Shown here piece after piece: positions 54,731 to 63,307 of a stretch of DNA of 64,000 bases. The stretch covers positions 164,364 to 228,363 of the forward strand of contig JAPKZK010000110.1 of NCBI GenBank assembly GCA_026393835.1, read 5' to 3'. The translations under genes were made by a program, and so were the position numbers. Every line of letters starts with the position of its first letter. Position 1 is the stretch's first letter. The stretch comes from Candidatus Aminicenantota bacterium (lineage in GTDB: Bacteria; Acidobacteriota; Aminicenantia; UBA2199). Below the pieces are notes generated by a model. That model searched no databases. It worked only from the letters and a program-made list of their open reading frames with translations, and was not told the DNA's origin.

Positions 54731-56445
54731 GGCGTCATTTCTCCATTTTTTGGAATTTTATACTTATTTTTTATAGGCCCCCCCCATAATATATCCGCTT
54801 GCTGAAGCCCGCTTTTTTCCAATTCTTTTATTTTCAACAAATAATCTTCCCTGCCGGATCCCGCGGCAAATGGAACGATTGCGCCGGTGGACCGGTTTAC
54901 CCGGTAAATGGTCCACGGCGCCTCCCTGGTTTTTCCTTTCCATTGCAATGCATAGTCATACTGTTTGAAACCACTATTGTCCTGGACAAACAAAAATAAG
55001 GGGCGGTCGATACTGAGGCCGTTCATCCGATCTTCGGTTTCATAGCCCCGGGATTTCGGATTGAAGGGATCGTAAAAAGTAAAATAATGTTTCGCTTTCA
55101 AGCCGATTAAGCCATCGATATCTTTTCTTTTTAAGATAAACTTTAAATGCCCGCTGGAGGTGCACCAGAAGCCCCAATGATTTTCCCCTTTTACGACATA
55201 GATAACGATTTGTGAATTCATGGGGAAGTTAAATGAAGATAGGTTTTTTTGAATATGAAATTGATTTTGATTGAGGGTGTCGTAATACGCTTTTAATTCA
55301 AAGGTCCTAAAGAGGCCCGCCTGGAATATTAAAATCATAAAAGCCGCATCGATTAAAAATGCCCTGGCCCTAAAAATCCGCTTAAAAATGGCAACCAATG
55401 ATATCAACAAAAGGGCGTTAAGCCCGTACGCCGCGATATACGAATATCTTACGGTTTGGAGCCTACTCATGGTAATAAATGCAGCCATATTGCAGATGGT
55501 CCAAACCAGCAGGAAACCGTAAATATAAAGGGTAAATCGCCGGTGTGACAGATGTAAAAAAGGTTTGGGACGAATAAAGGTATTATCCGGGTCCCTTAGC
55601 GTTAAAACCAACCCGGTTATGATAATGGCGATAATGATTAGTAAAACGACATCGCCGGCTGGGTTGGGAAAATCGGGGAAAGGCAGCATGGCAAAAAAAT
55701 AATATTTAATCCGGGAAAGGATTAGCGATCCGGTTACCGGTATTATTTCCGCCGTTTTTCGCGGCAGCAATAAAACCCAAACGAATTTATATGATACCGC
55801 CGCTAAAAACGAAAGCGCCAGGTAAAGATGCTTCCGGTTTAGCCTTTTATATCCCAAGGCGGCAAATAATAAAACCGGCAGGAAGAAAATCGCCTGGTCC
55901 ATTAATTGCGTTGAAATAAATAAGAACAATAGGGCGGCCAACAACGTCTTGGGATTACTTTGATCTTCCCTATCCAGGTACGTGAAACTTTTAAAAAAAC
56001 AGCCCAGCATGGCCAGCAAACCCAGTAAAACATAAGAACCATTTAAAAAAGCCGGGACCAGGTTTTGCGCCGGTAAAATATTAGGCAGGACTGCCGCCGT
56101 GTAAGCCATGTTATTGTGGAATCCCAGCTTACGGAATAAATTATAAATAACGCACGATAAGGGGACCAACAGGAACAACACATACATTGCCCGTATTAAT
56201 TGGGGAGAGAACGTCATGATGTTCCAGGAAATCCACTCGCTTAGCGAACATAAGAACAGGCCTTTTTTCCAATACCAAAATGGGAATAAACCATTAACGA
56301 CATTGTAATAATTGGCGGCGTCATCCTGGAAAAGCACTTTCGGTCCGAAAATAGCCGCCAGGTTGAATAAAACGACGGGAATAGCGATCAGGAAATAAAT
56401 CCGAAAGGCCCGAATCCCAGGGAAAGCGGCGGTTATTCTTTTCAC
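54727..56445 (-). CDS. Polytopic membrane protein, possibly a GT-C-type glycosyltransferase
   Basis: A 572-residue protein with about ten to twelve membrane spans in the first 400 residues (for example IYFLIAIPVVLFNLAAIFG, YVLLGLLAMLGCFF). A soluble C-terminal part of about 170 residues follows. An early loop FGPKVLFQDDAANYYN contains the acidic Asp-Asp pair often seen in the first periplasmic loop of GT-C glycosyltransferases. No further family signature was recognised. It is translationally coupled to WecD-like and SGNH-like genes (ATGA overlaps), so a role in building or exporting the Fuc4NAc-containing glycan is plausible but inferred. Confidence 0.55.
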   Translation of the reverse strand: MKRITAAFPGIRAFRIYFLIAIPVVLFNLAAIFGPKVLFQDDAANYYNVVNGLFPFWYWKKGLFLCSLSEWISWNIMTFSPQLIRAMYVLFLLVPLSCVIYNLFRKLGFHNNMAYTAAVLPNILPAQNLVPAFLNGSYVLLGLLAMLGCFFKSFTYLDREDQSNPKTLLAALLFLFISTQLMDQAIFFLPVLLFAALGYKRLNRKHLYLALSFLAAVSYKFVWVLLLPRKTAEIIPVTGSLILSRIKYYFFAMLPFPDFPNPAGDVVLLIIIAIIITGLVLTLRDPDNTFIRPKPFLHLSHRRFTLYIYGFLLVWTICNMAAFITMSRLQTVRYSYIAAYGLNALLLISLVAIFKRIFRARAFLIDAAFMILIFQAGLFRTFELKAYYDTLNQNQFHIQKNLSSFNFPMNSQIVIYVVKGENHWGFWCTSSGHLKFILKRKDIDGLIGLKAKHYFTFYDPFNPKSRGYETEDRMNGLSIDRPLFLFVQDNSGFKQYDYALQWKGKTREAPWTIYRVNRSTGAIVPFAAGSGREDYLLKIKELEKSGLQQADILWGGPIKNKYKIPKNGEMTP

Positions 56446-57227
56446 TTTTCCTTAGACTCCAGCCATTTGTAATAACACAGGGTTATTTTGGCTAGATGAA
56501 AGCCATTCTTTTGATACAGGCGCACGGCGCTGGAATTCTTGCCCTGCGTCGTTACATTTACCTCGGTAACCCGGCGATTATGAAGCAAATGAAAAACCCG
56601 GTTAAGCAGTAAACTCCCCAACCCTTTTCCACGGTGGGCTTCTTCAACCCCAAATAAGCCTATGGATGCCGCGTTCTCTTCGAACCTGAGGGAATTAAAG
56701 GCCAGGATGCCGGATTCATCGCCTAAATAATAAAGCTCATCGTCAAATTCGCCTTTCACTGCCTTTTCAATCCATAGTTGAAACATCAAATCAACCTGGT
56801 TCCTATCAAATCCAGGGTAGCCGTAATAGCGGCTGTTAGTGAATAACCCATGGCCGGCTAATTTTAAGCCGGCGATATCCTTTAGCCCCGCTTTTTTAAA
56901 AGTTAAACCCGTTAGCGCCCCATCATCTTTTACCACTTCCGCGGGTTCCGCGGGTTCCACGGGTTCCGGCGGTTTTTTCTTAAAAGCAAGCCTCAAGTCC
57001 GCCAGGTGAAAAGCCGACCTTTCGGAAGCATGGATGCTTTGCGAGTCCGAAGCGTCGCAAAATAATTCGACCAATTGAATTTTCGCTTTCACCGCATTTT
57101 CAAGCCCTTTGCTCAAGCGTTCTTCCGCGCAGGCATGGGCATATATCCGGCCGATGGAAAAACCGAAGAAGTTGGAGTCCCAGTCTAAATATTTGACATC
57201 ATTGGTGCTCAACGTTTCGTGATTCAT
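56442..57227 (-). CDS. wecD: dTDP-fucosamine acetyltransferase-like protein (WecD/RffC)
   Basis: A 261-residue GNAT acetyltransferase. The N-terminal KYLDWDSNFFGFSIGRI is the hallmark of WecD-type enzymes. The acetyl-CoA-binding stretch GLFGVEEAHRGKGLGSLLL and the TQGKNSSAVRLYQKNGFH motif lie in the C-terminal half. It would N-acetylate dTDP-Fuc4N made by WecE. A Pro-Glu-rich linker (EPVEPAEPAEV) between the two halves is encoded by a nine-base tandem repeat. First gene of a four-gene overlapping operon. No clear promoter was read upstream. Confidence 0.8.
   Translation of the reverse strand: MNHETLSTNDVKYLDWDSNFFGFSIGRIYAHACAEERLSKGLENAVKAKIQLVELFCDASDSQSIHASERSAFHLADLRLAFKKKPPEPVEPAEPAEVVKDDGALTGLTFKKAGLKDIAGLKLAGHGLFTNSRYYGYPGFDRNQVDLMFQLWIEKAVKGEFDDELYYLGDESGILAFNSLRFEENAASIGLFGVEEAHRGKGLGSLLLNRVFHLLHNRRVTEVNVTTQGKNSSAVRLYQKNGFHLAKITLCYYKWLESKEK
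56937..56974. repeat. In-frame (GCGGGTTCC)n repeat in wecD
   Basis: Four degenerate nine-base units encode PEPVEPAEPAE in the linker between the WecD N-terminal and GNAT domains. Confidence 0.7.
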
Positions 57228-57449
57228 TTTCGTCTCCCCCAGTCATCGCTGAACGGTTCATTCCCGTATATGGGAATAACCACGGGAATGACGGTTTGGC
57301 CGCGGGAATTTGTTTTCATATTATTACTTCCATGAGACTATTATATCAAAAACAAGACCCTGTAATCAACAACAAACGCGAGAAAAAGGGACGGCAGGAG
57401 CAAGCGGGAGTTAATCAAAATGAGAATTGCCGGCAGCATGGGGAAAACA

Positions 57450-57479
57450 TTGACAAATAGGGCGGCAATATATTATAAT
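57450..57479 (+). promoter_or_regulatory. Near-consensus promoter of asnS
   Basis: TTGACA (57450-57455), an 18-base spacer, TATAAT (57474-57479). It sets the coding start at 57519, because the longer frame from 57420 would include the promoter. Confidence 0.75.
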
Positions 57480-57518
57480 GGGGTTCCATTTTTAATTAAA
57501 CTACTGAAAGGTGATACT

Positions 57519-58856
57519 ATGGCAACAAACGAAACAAGCGAAACACGTGAAACAAATGAACTAAAAGAAGCAAGTATTTCGAATATCCGGGCGTTTGAGG
57601 ATCAGGATGTCATTATTAAAGGCTGGCTCCAAAATAAAAGGTCCAGCGGGAACATCCATTTCCTCCAGGTCAGAGACGGCAGCGGGATTATTCAATGTAT
57701 CCTGGAAAAGAAAAAAGTCCCGGAAAATGTTTTCAAAGCCTTCGATGAATTAACCCAGGAAAGCTCCCTGATTATTACCGGGAAAGTCCGCAAAGAACCC
57801 CGTTCCCCCATCGGGTACGAGATTTCCGTCGCCGATATCGAAATCGTTCACATCTCGCAGCCCTTTCCCATCACCCCCAAGGAACACGGCACCGCATTTT
57901 TAATGGACAACCGCCATTTATGGCTGCGCTCCTCCAAACAAAGGGCGATCCTTAAAATCAGGCATACCATTGTCATGGCCATCTATGATTACTTTAACTC
58001 CAGGAATTTCGTATTAATAAACACCCCCATCTTAACGGCCAATGCCGTCGAAGGAACCACCAGCCTGTTCGAAGTGGATTTCTTCGGCGAAAAAGCCTAC
58101 CTCTCCCAGAGCGGCCAACTCTATGTGGAAGCGGCCTGCATGGCTTTTAAAAACGTCTATACCTTCGGCCCCACTTTCCGCGCCGAAAAATCCAAAACCA
58201 GGAAACACCTGAACGAGTTCTGGATGGTGGAACCGGAAATGGCTTTCGGGACGCTGAAGGACGTTTTTACCCACGAAGAAGGCCTCATCATGCACCTGGT
58301 CACCGAAGTATTAAACAAGAACCAGGAAGATTTAGCGGTACTGGAAAGGAATACCGATATTCTAAAGAAAATCAAACCCCCATTTCCCAGGGTTACATAT
58401 TCGGACGCCATCGTGACACTGCAGAAAAAAGGGTCGCCGGTAAAATGGGGCGATGACCTGGGCGCGGATGAAGAAACTTTACTTACCCAGGATTACGATA
58501 CACCAATATTCGTCCATCGTTATCCCAAATCCATGACTTCCTTTTACATGGTGCCTGACCCGGAAGATGACACGTTGACAATGAATGTGGACTTATTGGG
58601 ACCGGAAGGGTACGGCGAAATCGTCGGCGGCGGTTCCGAACGTATCTCATCGTTGGAACTCCTGGAACAAAGAATAGAAGAGCACAAATTGCCCCGCCAG
58701 GTTTTCGAGTGGTACCTGGACCTACGCCGTTACGGTTCGGTTCCCCACTGCGGTTTCGGCATGGGATTGGAACGCGCCGTGGCCTGGTTGTCGGGCGCCG
58801 CCCATGTCAGGGAAACAATTCCCTTTCCCAGGATGTATTACCGGTTAACGCCATAG
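57519..58856 (+). CDS. asnS: Asparaginyl-tRNA synthetase
   Basis: A class IIb aminoacyl-tRNA synthetase of 445 residues. An OB-fold anticodon-binding domain (VIIKGWLQNKRSSGNIHFLQVRDGSG) precedes the catalytic core with motif 2 (FGPTFRAEKSKTRKHLNEFWMVEPEMAF) and motif 3 (HCGFGMGLERAVAWLSG). The residues FMVPDPEDDTLTMNVDLLGPEGYGEIVGGGSER fit AsnRS. The first residues (ATNETSETRETNEL) come from a nine-base tandem repeat (57524-57561) not seen in typical AsnRS. AAAGG lies upstream of the ATG at 57519. The last twelve bases overlap the convergent HTH gene. Confidence 0.93.
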   Translation: MATNETSETRETNELKEASISNIRAFEDQDVIIKGWLQNKRSSGNIHFLQVRDGSGIIQCILEKKKVPENVFKAFDELTQESSLIITGKVRKEPRSPIGYEISVADIEIVHISQPFPITPKEHGTAFLMDNRHLWLRSSKQRAILKIRHTIVMAIYDYFNSRNFVLINTPILTANAVEGTTSLFEVDFFGEKAYLSQSGQLYVEAACMAFKNVYTFGPTFRAEKSKTRKHLNEFWMVEPEMAFGTLKDVFTHEEGLIMHLVTEVLNKNQEDLAVLERNTDILKKIKPPFPRVTYSDAIVTLQKKGSPVKWGDDLGADEETLLTQDYDTPIFVHRYPKSMTSFYMVPDPEDDTLTMNVDLLGPEGYGEIVGGGSERISSLELLEQRIEEHKLPRQVFEWYLDLRRYGSVPHCGFGMGLERAVAWLSGAAHVRETIPFPRMYYRLTP

Positions 58857-59213
58857 TTTCCGGTATTCCCCCGGGGGGATGCCCACGCGTTTCCGAAAAA
58901 CCTTTATGAAATAATTGGACTCGGAAAACCCCATCATTGTAGCGAGGTCCTTTATGGGGATTTCAGCGTCTGTTTTTAGAATATCTTTTGAACGGGATAT
59001 CTTTTCATTAATAATGACATCTTCCAGGGTAAACTTCATCCGGCTGCCGAAGGTTGCGGACAGGTATGTGCGGTTTGAATGAATGGTCTTTGCAATGCCT
59101 TCCACGGACAATGTCTTCAAATCTTCGAGGGGGCATTTCAAAACAGTAATGAGCGCCTTGTGAGCCGGGTTTTCTTTTTTCATTATTTTCAATTTTTGTA
59201 TGATGGCTTCCAT
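58845..59213 (-). CDS. AraC-type helix-turn-helix protein
   Basis: A 122-residue protein consisting essentially of an AraC/XylS DNA-binding domain. The first HTH lies around LSVEGIAKTIHSNRTYLSATF and the second around IPIKDLATMMGFSESNYFIKVFRKRVGIPPGEYRK, which is the AraC signature. There is no N-terminal sensor domain, so it is either a stand-alone regulator or the output part of a split system. Its ATG follows directly on the stop of a 27-residue frame. The 3' end overlaps asnS by twelve bases. Confidence 0.8.
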   Translation of the reverse strand: MEAIIQKLKIMKKENPAHKALITVLKCPLEDLKTLSVEGIAKTIHSNRTYLSATFGSRMKFTLEDVIINEKISRSKDILKTDAEIPIKDLATMMGFSESNYFIKVFRKRVGIPPGEYRKLWR

Positions 59214-59297
59214 TTAATAAATACCATAAATAAAACATGATGTAAAGGGGCGCCCTGAAAACAGGAAATATCCGTGGGTAGTTCTTTTTTTTACCAT
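59214..59297 (-). CDS. Short upstream frame coupled to the AraC-type gene (27 residues)
   Basis: The ATG at 59297 has AAAGGAGAC six bases upstream, the best RBS in the area. The frame (MVKKRTTHGYFLFSG...) stops with TAA directly before the ATG of the HTH gene, which lacks its own RBS. It may be a leader peptide that couples translation, or a degraded N-terminal domain. No family was recognised. Confidence 0.35.
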   Translation of the reverse strand: MVKKRTTHGYFLFSGRPFTSCFIYGIY

Positions 59298-59532
59298 AAT
59301 TGTCTCCTTTATTATTCCTCTTGAGGAAAATGTCCTCACCCCTTCCCAAAATCTCCTTACCTCTTTTCAAAGTTTCCCCAGGCGGCCACCAATTTGGTTT
59401 GGATTTCGTCTATTTGATTGTAACCTTATTCTCCCACCGGTTCATTTTCCTGGGTCACCCCATTCTTCACTGGTTTAGCAAAGGTGATTTTTGGTTCGAG
59501 ATTCAATATTCGCGAGGCTGCGGAGTTACTAT
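59298..59532. other. Spacer between the HTH and recombinase genes
   Basis: Contains the upstream region of the short leader frame and nothing else recognisable. An inverted CCTCTTGAGG (59318-59327) is the only small palindrome noted. Confidence 0.3.
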
Positions 59533-60468
59533 CTACCCGGTATTTTTGCCACCGGGTTCTGCCCCGGCGCTGGCTGAACTCCGGGGGTGGTACCGGTCGT
59601 ACATTTTCTTGACTTTGCTTTTGGCCACGTAGGTGTAGATTTCGGTGGTAGAAATATTCGCATGTCCCAGCATTAATTGGATGGAGCGGAGGTCCGCCCC
59701 TTTTTCCAGCAGGTGGGTGGCGAAGGAATGCCGCAGCGTGTGGGGCGTCAGCGTCGCCGGGACCCCCAGGGTCCTGGCGTAGCCTTTGATGATTTTCCAC
59801 AGTCCCTGGCGAGTAAAGGGTCTGCCGTGGTGGTTTAAAAATACATAATCGTTCATATTTTTTTTCAACAGCAGGGGCCGGGCGCCGGCTAAATAACCGG
59901 CCATGAATTCCCGCGCTTTCTCGCCGAAAGGTATTACCCGCTCTTTACTTCCTTTGCCCATTACCCTTACGAAATTATCATCCATGTATATATTCGTTTT
60001 CTTGAGGGTGGTGACTTCGGATATTCTCAGCCCGGAGGCATACATCAACTCCAGGACGGCTTTATCTCTTTGCCCGATAGGGGTTGCCATGTTGGGGAGT
60101 TCCATTAGTTGGTCGACCTGGTCGATGGTCAGGTATTTGGGTAGGGTTTTCCATTTTTTGGGGGATTCGATATTGGAAATGGGGTTATAATCCATTTTAT
60201 CTTCCGCCAGGAGGTACTTATAAAAGCTTTTCAGTATTGAGATCAGGTGGGCCTGGGTGGAGAGGGAGCTGCCTTGACGGGATTCCTCTTTGATGAAGTC
60301 CAGCGCCTGGTTTTCGGAAAGGTCGATATGATTGAACTTATTTTCCTGTAAATAAGCGCCGAATTTATCCAGGCCTTGTTTATATGAGATTAAGGTATTT
60401 TCGCTTAATCCTTTTTCCATTTGCAGGAAGGCCAGGTATCGTTTCACATCTGTTTCAAATTCGTTCAT
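59533..60468 (-). CDS. xerD: Tyrosine recombinase XerC/XerD family
   Basis: A site-specific recombinase of about 311 residues. An N-terminal SAM-like core-binding domain (NEFETDVKRYLAFLQMEKGLSENTLISYKQGL) precedes the catalytic domain with Arg in ASGLRISEV, Lys near GKGSKERVIPFG, HTLRHSFATHLLEKGADLRSIQ (His-x-x-Arg) and LGHANISTTEIYTYV (nucleophile Tyr). The match to XerD, which resolves chromosome dimers, is strong, although XerC or XerA is possible. The C-terminal tail SSASAGAEPGGKNTG is longer and less ordered than usual. Three in-frame ATGs lie within twelve bases. The innermost gives the usual MNEF start. Confidence 0.88.
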   Translation of the reverse strand: MNEFETDVKRYLAFLQMEKGLSENTLISYKQGLDKFGAYLQENKFNHIDLSENQALDFIKEESRQGSSLSTQAHLISILKSFYKYLLAEDKMDYNPISNIESPKKWKTLPKYLTIDQVDQLMELPNMATPIGQRDKAVLELMYASGLRISEVTTLKKTNIYMDDNFVRVMGKGSKERVIPFGEKAREFMAGYLAGARPLLLKKNMNDYVFLNHHGRPFTRQGLWKIIKGYARTLGVPATLTPHTLRHSFATHLLEKGADLRSIQLMLGHANISTTEIYTYVAKSKVKKMYDRYHPRSSASAGAEPGGKNTG

Positions 60469-60527
60469 AGCAAACATCATATCGATATAAGAAAAAATGT
60501 CAAGGTTTTTTGGGGGGCAAAATAAAC

Positions 60528-60573
60528 AAAAGCTTTAGGAGGTCCAGGAACCCTTTCTCGAAAGGGTTCCTGG
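60528..60573. repeat. AAAAGCTTT element with CCAGGAACCCTTTC hairpin
   Basis: AAAAGCTTTAGGAGG is followed by the perfect inverted repeat CCAGGAACCCTTTC (60544-60557) / GAAAGGGTTCCTGG (60560-60573). It lies just after the M56 gene stop and probably also acts as its terminator. Confidence 0.6.
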
Positions 60574-60595
60574 TATCTACTGATCTTCTTAAGGT

Positions 60596-62584
60596 TTAAT
60601 CTTCTTCTTTTTCTTCTTTTGCATCTAATTTGATATACATCTTTTTCAGCAGCGGTTTTTTCCCTTCTTTGTCGGGGAATAGGTTTTTAAATTCTTTCTC
60701 AAACTCTTCGATGTTTTTATGAGCGGTTTTGCAGGCTTCGTGATCGGGTTTATCCATTGGGCAATCGATGCTTATTTTTTGTGCGGTTTCGCTCAATTCC
60801 GTGGTCACTTTGCATAGTTCGGGGAGTTTCCCCTGGAGTGTCTTGACCGATTCTTTGATTTTGTTTAAGATGTCGCCGTCGATTTTATTTTCGGAGATAA
60901 GCTCCAGTTTCATGCTTTTTCCGGCGCCTTTCATTGCGCAGGTGCCTTTTTTAAGAATAACGATTTCCTCTTCCTCTTCTCCTTCTTTTCCTTCTTTAAT
61001 TTCGATGATTTTAGGTTCCGCCCCTTCTTTTCCTTCTTTGCCGCGGCATATCATAATGTGTTTGCAGCATTTCCCTTCTTTTCCTTCGCTCTTTTCAATT
61101 TCCTTTAGGTGTTTTTCGATGTCTTTTTCTCCATGGCTGCTGCTGCCCGGGCAGATAATGATTTTTTCGGTTTTTTCATTTTCGCCTTTATCATCCTCAT
61201 CATCTTTAATAATAATCACAATCTTTTTTTCTTTGGCATCGCCGTCGCCTTTGTGCATGCATTTCATGATGCATTTGTGCTCGCCTTTCTCGGCGTCTTT
61301 GAGCAGGCATTTCTCTTTACATTTTTTCAGGCATTCTTCGCTGCATTTGTGTTGGCCTTTTTCCATGCATTTTTTCAGACATTCTTCGCTGCATTTGTGC
61401 ACCGCTTTCTCAGTTTCTTTTTTCTTTTCTTCATCCGCGGTCTGGGTTTTTTCCGTATCCGCGGCTTTATTTTCAATCGTGGCCGTTTGTTGGGTTTTAG
61501 CGGCGGACTGGGTTTGTTCCGGCTTAGCCGTCCCGATGAATGTGATTGTTAAAAATACCAAAACCAAAAGCATTAATTTTGTTTTCATTTTGATCTCCTT
61601 TGTTTTAAATTTTTTTTCAAGTATTGTGGTTAGACGTTCATTTAATTCCGAATTACCGGCCATCCCTAGCGCCGGTGACGGCATATAGCGCCCCACATCC
61701 ACGGCTTGTTTCATCCGGAGCAAGGCCGAGGCGTATGTAGACGGTTTGATCCCGGCTTTCAAAACCATTTCGTCGCATGCTTTTTCTTGTTCCTTGCGCA
61801 GCAGCTTGAAAGCAATCCAGCTCAGGGGATTGAGCCAGTAAAGGGAACAGGCGATGCGGCACAGGAGCATGACCAGGAAATCCCCCCTCTTGACATGGGA
61901 GAGTTCATGGAACAACACTGAAGAGCAGTGTTCCATGGGCCATTTTGCCGAATCCGGGGGCATTAATACCACGGGATTTATTACGCCCCAGGTCATAGGC
62001 ATGGCGACCCGTTGGTTTTTGATCAGTCTTACGTTTCGTTTCAAAGACATTTTCTCAAGAAACCACAGGAAAAGCTGCTGCCAAGGATATCCGTTTATGG
62101 ATATACCCTGGCGGGTCAACCGGGAGGCGCCGTAAAGTCCGAAAAGGATTTTTACCAGCAGGAAACCCGACACCAGGAGCCATAAAGCGGTGAATCCCAC
62201 CCGGTATTGGGGTTTCAAGAGCAAATTAGCGCCGGCCGCGGCTTCATCCTGGGTGGAATAGTGGGCCTGGAGTCGGATGCGGTTCTCCCCGCCGGCATTG
62301 GGGGGTGGAAGTTGCAGCGACTGTGCGATGGTCGTTACAGTGGATTTTCCCGGTTCCGGGGTCCATGAAGGAAGGAGGCCCGTCCGCCACCCCGGCATAA
62401 AAGCCGCTAAAAACGGCAGGACCAGGAGTCCCAGCAGTGAAAATCCCAACACAAAATGTCGGACCGAGGCGGGTTGTTTCCTGGCCAGGAATGTTAGACC
62501 CAGGGCGATGGACAGGAGCAGTGAACTTTTCAAAAAAAGTTCCACCAACACAGCAAAACCGTTGAATTGAAAAAGCGTTTCCAT
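60596..62584 (-). CDS. BlaR1/M56-family membrane metallopeptidase with Cys/His-rich C-terminal domain
   Basis: A 662-residue protein. N-terminal membrane spans and the zinc-protease motif VLFHELSHVKRGD (near residue 225), with a downstream Glu in KEQEKACDEMVL, match BlaR1/MecR1-type M56 proteases. A further membrane span (KTKLMLLVLVFLTITFIG, near 335) leads into a periplasm-facing tail unlike beta-lactam sensors. It has repeats HKCSEECLKKC (twice) and related HKCIMKC units, then long Lys/Glu-rich stretches. About 20 Cys suggest metal or redox sensing. It follows the BlaI-type gene by two bases. Signal capture would trigger proteolysis of the repressor, as known for the family. Confidence 0.82.
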   Translation of the reverse strand: METLFQFNGFAVLVELFLKSSLLLSIALGLTFLARKQPASVRHFVLGFSLLGLLVLPFLAAFMPGWRTGLLPSWTPEPGKSTVTTIAQSLQLPPPNAGGENRIRLQAHYSTQDEAAAGANLLLKPQYRVGFTALWLLVSGFLLVKILFGLYGASRLTRQGISINGYPWQQLFLWFLEKMSLKRNVRLIKNQRVAMPMTWGVINPVVLMPPDSAKWPMEHCSSVLFHELSHVKRGDFLVMLLCRIACSLYWLNPLSWIAFKLLRKEQEKACDEMVLKAGIKPSTYASALLRMKQAVDVGRYMPSPALGMAGNSELNERLTTILEKKFKTKEIKMKTKLMLLVLVFLTITFIGTAKPEQTQSAAKTQQTATIENKAADTEKTQTADEEKKKETEKAVHKCSEECLKKCMEKGQHKCSEECLKKCKEKCLLKDAEKGEHKCIMKCMHKGDGDAKEKKIVIIIKDDEDDKGENEKTEKIIICPGSSSHGEKDIEKHLKEIEKSEGKEGKCCKHIMICRGKEGKEGAEPKIIEIKEGKEGEEEEEIVILKKGTCAMKGAGKSMKLELISENKIDGDILNKIKESVKTLQGKLPELCKVTTELSETAQKISIDCPMDKPDHEACKTAHKNIEEFEKEFKNLFPDKEGKKPLLKKMYIKLDAKEEKEED

Positions 62585-62586
62585 GG

Positions 62587-62970
62587 TTATCTTCCTTCTT
62601 TCCGGGCGTTGGCGATGATCTGGGACAGACGTTGGTAATCTTCATCGGACAGCGTCTCTTCGGAAATATCCAGCAGCGCCGCCACTACTTTTTCCGTGGA
62701 ACCGTCGAAGAAAGTTTCGAGTAGATGTTTCAGTGCAGTTTCGCGGGCTTCTTCCCGGGGTAAAGTGGGGATAAATACGTAGCGGGGGCCATCGATTTTG
62801 TGGCTCAGGTGGCCTTTTTCCTCCAGCACCCTGAGTAAGGCCCTGACGGCCGAGTAGCCGGGGGGACTGGGCAGACGTTCCAGCACCTGGGCGGCCGTGG
62901 CGTCTTCCAGTTCGTAGATAACGTCCATGATCTGGCGTTCCCTGCGGCTCAAATTCTTTTGCTCTTTCAT
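62587..62970 (-). CDS. blaI: BlaI/MecI/CopY-family transcriptional repressor
   Basis: A 127-residue winged-helix repressor. The start (LSRRERQIMDVIYELEDATAAQVLERLP), the recognition helix region (GYSAVRALLRVLEEKGHLSHKIDGPRYVFIPT) and a C-terminal dimerisation helix (ETALKHLLETFFDGSTEKVVAALLD) match the Penicillinase-repressor family. It is cotranscribed with the M56 gene. Three 18-bp palindromes upstream (63040-63116), one overlapping the -10 box, indicate autorepression. In the typical TVRT(L) motif the Thr is replaced by Ala here (SAVRALL), a small variation. Confidence 0.92.
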   Translation of the reverse strand: MKEQKNLSRRERQIMDVIYELEDATAAQVLERLPSPPGYSAVRALLRVLEEKGHLSHKIDGPRYVFIPTLPREEARETALKHLLETFFDGSTEKVVAALLDISEETLSDEDYQRLSQIIANARKEGR

Positions 62971-63039
62971 GCATTAACTCCTGTACGTTCCGACAACATT
63001 AAAAACCAACCATTTATTATTAACGTTAGTAAGCGCACC

Positions 63040-63057
63040 ATGCTAAAATTTTAGCAT
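63040..63057. promoter_or_regulatory. BlaI-type operator 1
   Basis: Perfect 18-bp palindrome ATGCTAAAATTTTAGCAT. It shares two bases with operator 2. Confidence 0.75.
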
Positions 63058-63073
63058 GCTAAAAATATAGCAT
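63056..63073. promoter_or_regulatory. BlaI-type operator 2
   Basis: ATGCTAAAAATATAGCAT, one mismatch pair from a perfect palindrome. It contains the -10 box of the blaI promoter. Confidence 0.75.
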
Positions 63074-63092
63074 CATTTATTTCAAATGTCAA
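63064..63092 (-). promoter_or_regulatory. Promoter of the blaI-M56 operon
   Basis: On the minus strand TTGACA (63092-63087), a 17-base spacer, TATATT (63069-63064). It lies between and within the operators, so bound repressor would block polymerase. Confidence 0.75.
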
Positions 63093-63098
63093 CACCTG

Positions 63099-63116
63099 GT
63101 GCTAAATTTTTAGCAT
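63099..63116. promoter_or_regulatory. BlaI-type operator 3
   Basis: GTGCTAAATTTTTAGCAT, an imperfect copy of the same palindrome upstream of the -35 box. Confidence 0.65.
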
Positions 63117-63307
63117 TTTTTTTGAGAGCGGGGGGCAAAAGTACCTTCAATGGCAGCAATTCACATTTTAAATAATTTTAGGCGCCCACGGGGGGAACCC
63201 TGGGCCTCCCTCCCACCCATTTTTTTGATGGTCCCTTAGTCACTCTTCGTCTAAACAATCGAAAAATGGCTAAAGTGATGCATTATTAATTCAAATATAC
63301 AGCCGAT

